Shown piece by piece: positions 55,089-55,089 of a stretch of DNA of 55,089 nucleotides (position 1 is the stretch's first letter; the number at the start of each line of letters is the position of its first letter). Made by a program: the position numbers and the translations under genes. The DNA is from an uncultured Paracoccaceae bacterium (GTDB lineage Bacteria; Pseudomonadota; Alphaproteobacteria; Rhodobacterales; Rhodobacteraceae): positions 1-55,089 of the forward strand of contig CALKOT010000012.1 of assembly GCA_938092015.1 (NCBI GenBank), given 5' to 3'. Under the pieces are notes generated by a model. It did no database searches. It was not told the DNA's origin and was given only the letters and a program-made list of their open reading frames with translations.

Positions 55089-55089
55089 C

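Overview
The window looks like core chromosome of an alphaproteobacterium of the order Rhodobacterales (roseobacter/Rhodobacter group). The evidence is the set of genes and their order: holA-lptE-leuS-DUF3576, ribA next to a CenR/OmpR-type regulator and xthA, lolA-rnhB-ccrM with GANTC sites in front of ccrM, rplY-pth, fhs-hypothetical-OsmC-folD, and a two-part LexA box of the alphaproteobacterial type (GTTC-N7-GTTC). Genes are tightly packed, with many ATGA or GTGA start/stop overlaps and several convergent pairs that overlap at their 3' ends. No rRNA, tRNA or CRISPR array was recognised.

Layout. 1-133: 3' end of an IS5-type transposase. 193-4907: replication, lipopolysaccharide export and translation genes (holA, lptE, leuS) and a DUF3576 lipoprotein. 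5.2-13.7 kb: porin, YggS, L,D-transpeptidase, ribA, an OmpR-type regulator with a structured 3' region that resembles the sRNA SorX, xthA, an enoyl-CoA hydratase, lolA, rnhB and ccrM. 13.9-15.8 kb: accessory patch with a hypothetical protein, an XRE regulator and a GNAT-like protein. 15.9-22.2 kb: a VOC/flavin monooxygenase pair, an acyl-CoA synthetase, a DMT exporter and a solute-binding protein without its transporter. 22.3-28.5 kb: a radical SAM protein with a LexA box at its start codon, a frameshifted mechanosensitive channel, rplY, pth, a TusA-like protein, pdeM and a LytTR regulator broken by an amber codon. 28.6-36.3 kb: hydrolase/DUF2306 operon, one-carbon genes (folD, fhs), a DMT exporter and a cytochrome P460. 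36.6-45.5 kb: an aminotransferase resembling (R)-amine transaminases, membrane proteins (one broken by an amber codon) beside a TetR gene, a family 5 uracil-DNA glycosylase, a NYN protein, folK, a methyltransferase, purD and xseA. 45.5-55.1 kb: RraA-like protein, a dehydrogenase remnant, a fused hydantoinase/oxoprolinase, a peptide-type ABC transporter without a binding protein, a GNAT, the tail of a TRAP permease and the 5' end of an IS5-type transposase.

The most interesting points are: (1) a previously unlabelled family of four 82-bp intergenic repeats (17811, 39583, 42405 reversed, 50600) that align without gaps, start with a LexA-like direct repeat and end with the palindrome TTTCACATGTGAAA, always pointing at the 3' end of a convergent gene; (2) a probable 3'UTR-derived sRNA after the response regulator; (3) four GANTC sites within 63 bp ahead of ccrM; (4) a perfect LexA-type box touching the start of a spore-photoproduct-lyase-like radical SAM gene; (5) four broken genes plus IS-type sequences at both ends, suggesting ongoing gene decay. 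IS ends at both borders suggest that the window is a contig broken at repeated IS copies.
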